From NCBI GenBank assembly GCA_011389755.1, contig JAABTR010000500.1, forward strand, positions 1 through 6,381: a stretch of 6,381 nt of DNA. The letters run 5' to 3'. This DNA is from Deltaproteobacteria bacterium. Its GTDB lineage: Bacteria; Myxococcota_A; Polyangia; JAAYKL01. This document shows positions 5,754 through 6,381 of the stretch, one piece after another. A program made the position numbers and the translations under genes. Numbering within the stretch: the first letter of the stretch is position 1; the number at the start of each line of letters is the position of its first letter. Below the pieces are notes generated by a model. It was not told the origin of the DNA. It searched no databases and was given only the letters and a program-made list of their open reading frames with translations.

Positions 5754-5861
5754 GCAATGCAAAAAACCGTTTTACACCAGAAATCGCAGATCCCGAAACT
5801 TGGCAGGAGCGCTCCACATGAATAGCATCACCCGTCTGAGCGTCGAACCAACAAAGCCGCG

Positions 5862-5880
5862 CTCGAGAAAATCGAGGAGG
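5862..5880 (+). promoter_or_regulatory. Ribosome binding site of the LolA-like gene, overlapped by a small hairpin
   Basis: GAGGAGG at 5874-5880 is a strong Shine-Dalgarno sequence nine bases before ATG at 5890. CTCGA (5862-5866) can pair with TCGAG (5872-5876) around a GAAAA loop, so the first bases of the site sit in a 5-bp stem. The stem is short and the effect on translation is uncertain. No convincing -35/-10 pair for this gene is seen in 5730-5860. Confidence 0.5.
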
Positions 5881-5889
5881 AACAACAAC

Positions 5890-6381
5890 ATGGCCAATGC
5901 AAGGCTTACATCGGCATTTTCTTTTTCGCTCGCCGCGTTCGTCGCGTCCGTACCGATCATCGCGCACGCCGAAACCGCCGAGAATATCATCGCGAAGGTC
6001 GACGAAAACCTCACAAAAGTCGACGACCAGACCTACACCGCTGAGCTCGAGGTGCTCAAAGAGGGTCAGGTGATAAAAAAGATGAGCTTCGAAGCCAAGC
6101 TCAAGGGTCTGAACAAAAAGCTGATCCGATTCACCGCCCCCGGCGACGTCAAGGGTATGACGATCCTGACCACCGAAGACGGCCTCATGTACGTCTACCT
6201 GCCCAGCTATAAAAGAATCCGCCGGGTCGCCGCCCACGTGCGCAACCAGGGTTTCATGGGCACGGATCTCTCGGCCGAAGACATGGGGTCGGCGTCTTTG
6301 TCGGTGGGCTGGAAGTCCCGCGTGATTAAAGAAAACGACACAGATTGGATCCTCGAGGTGACCCCGAAGCCCGGAAACGAG
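5890..6381 (+). CDS. LolA/RseB-like outer-membrane lipoprotein-sorting family protein, N-terminal part (runs off right edge)
   Basis: The frame is open for 164 residues to the window edge. ATG at 5890 gives a normal Sec signal peptide (residues 1-27, cleavage after AHA) and has a strong GAGGAGG site upstream. An in-frame ATG at 5818, with AGGAG eight bases before it, would add 24 Arg/Lys/Ser/Asn-rich residues. The mature part begins with a helix (ENIIAKVDENLTKV), then antiparallel strands of the LolA-like half-barrel. Hallmarks of the outer-membrane lipoprotein-sorting family (COG2834-type) are visible: FTAPGDVKGMTIL (81-93), YVYLPSYKRIRRV (101-113) and GFMGTDLSAEDM (121-132). Such proteins are periplasmic and bind lipid or lipoprotein acyl chains. 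They are often encoded beside MMPL/RND-type exporters, so the gene beyond the edge may be one (inference). It is transcribed divergently from the beta-CASP-like gene. Confidence 0.9.
   Translation, partial: MANARLTSAFSFSLAAFVASVPIIAHAETAENIIAKVDENLTKVDDQTYTAELEVLKEGQVIKKMSFEAKLKGLNKKLIRFTAPGDVKGMTILTTEDGLMYVYLPSYKRIRRVAAHVRNQGFMGTDLSAEDMGSASLSVGWKSRVIKENDTDWILEVTPKPGNE

Noticed and set aside
5728..6237. Minus-strand open frame of 169 codons opposite the LolA-like gene
   Set aside because: It is a shadow of the LolA-like gene, whose plus-strand frame has a signal peptide, family motifs and a strong ribosome site.

Overview
The window reads as high-GC DNA from a Gram-negative bacterium with an outer membrane. 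It holds a lipoprotein with a lipobox, an outer-membrane beta-barrel ending in Phe, and a LolA/RseB-like periplasmic protein. The Cys-rich repeat pair followed by propeller-like sequence in the first gene is a style I associate with Myxococcota and related former Deltaproteobacteria. That placement is an inference from protein style, not a measurement.

Layout, left to right. Five protein genes and one tRNA gene lie on the minus strand, and one protein gene runs off the right edge on the plus strand. (1) 1-672, minus: the first 224 residues of a Cys-rich lipoprotein, cut by the window edge. (2) 827-2848, minus: a 673-aa fused fatty-acid beta-oxidation protein, with 3-hydroxyacyl-CoA dehydrogenase at the N-terminus and enoyl-CoA hydratase at the C-terminus (FadN-like order). 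(3) 3039-3122, minus: tRNA-Leu(CAG) with its own promoter and a strong intrinsic terminator. (4) 3267-4169, minus: a 300-aa secreted outer-membrane beta-barrel protein. (5) 4281-4592, minus: a 103-aa helical, phasin-like small protein. (6) 4686-5717, minus: a 343-aa metallo-beta-lactamase/beta-CASP-fold protein. (7) 5890-6381, plus: the N-terminal 164 residues of a LolA-like outer-membrane lipoprotein-sorting family protein, divergent from gene 6.

The minus-strand genes do not look like one operon. Each is separated by roughly 90-190 bases, and four of the six minus-strand transcription units show a recognisable sigma70-type promoter just upstream. No intergenic stretch exceeds 300 bases. I see no mobile element, CRISPR array or integration scar.

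The most unusual content is two enzyme-fold proteins with lost catalytic residues. The beta-CASP-like protein has kept the scaffold landmarks (PAG, GSAQ, TSG) but lost nearly every expected metal ligand. The beta-oxidation fusion keeps both hydratase glutamates, but its dehydrogenase half has Arg in place of the catalytic His and Arg in place of the conserved active-site Asn. A second theme is promoter architecture. Two promoters carry near-perfect inverted repeats inside the -35/-10 region, and the promoter of the beta-CASP-like gene predicts an almost leaderless mRNA.
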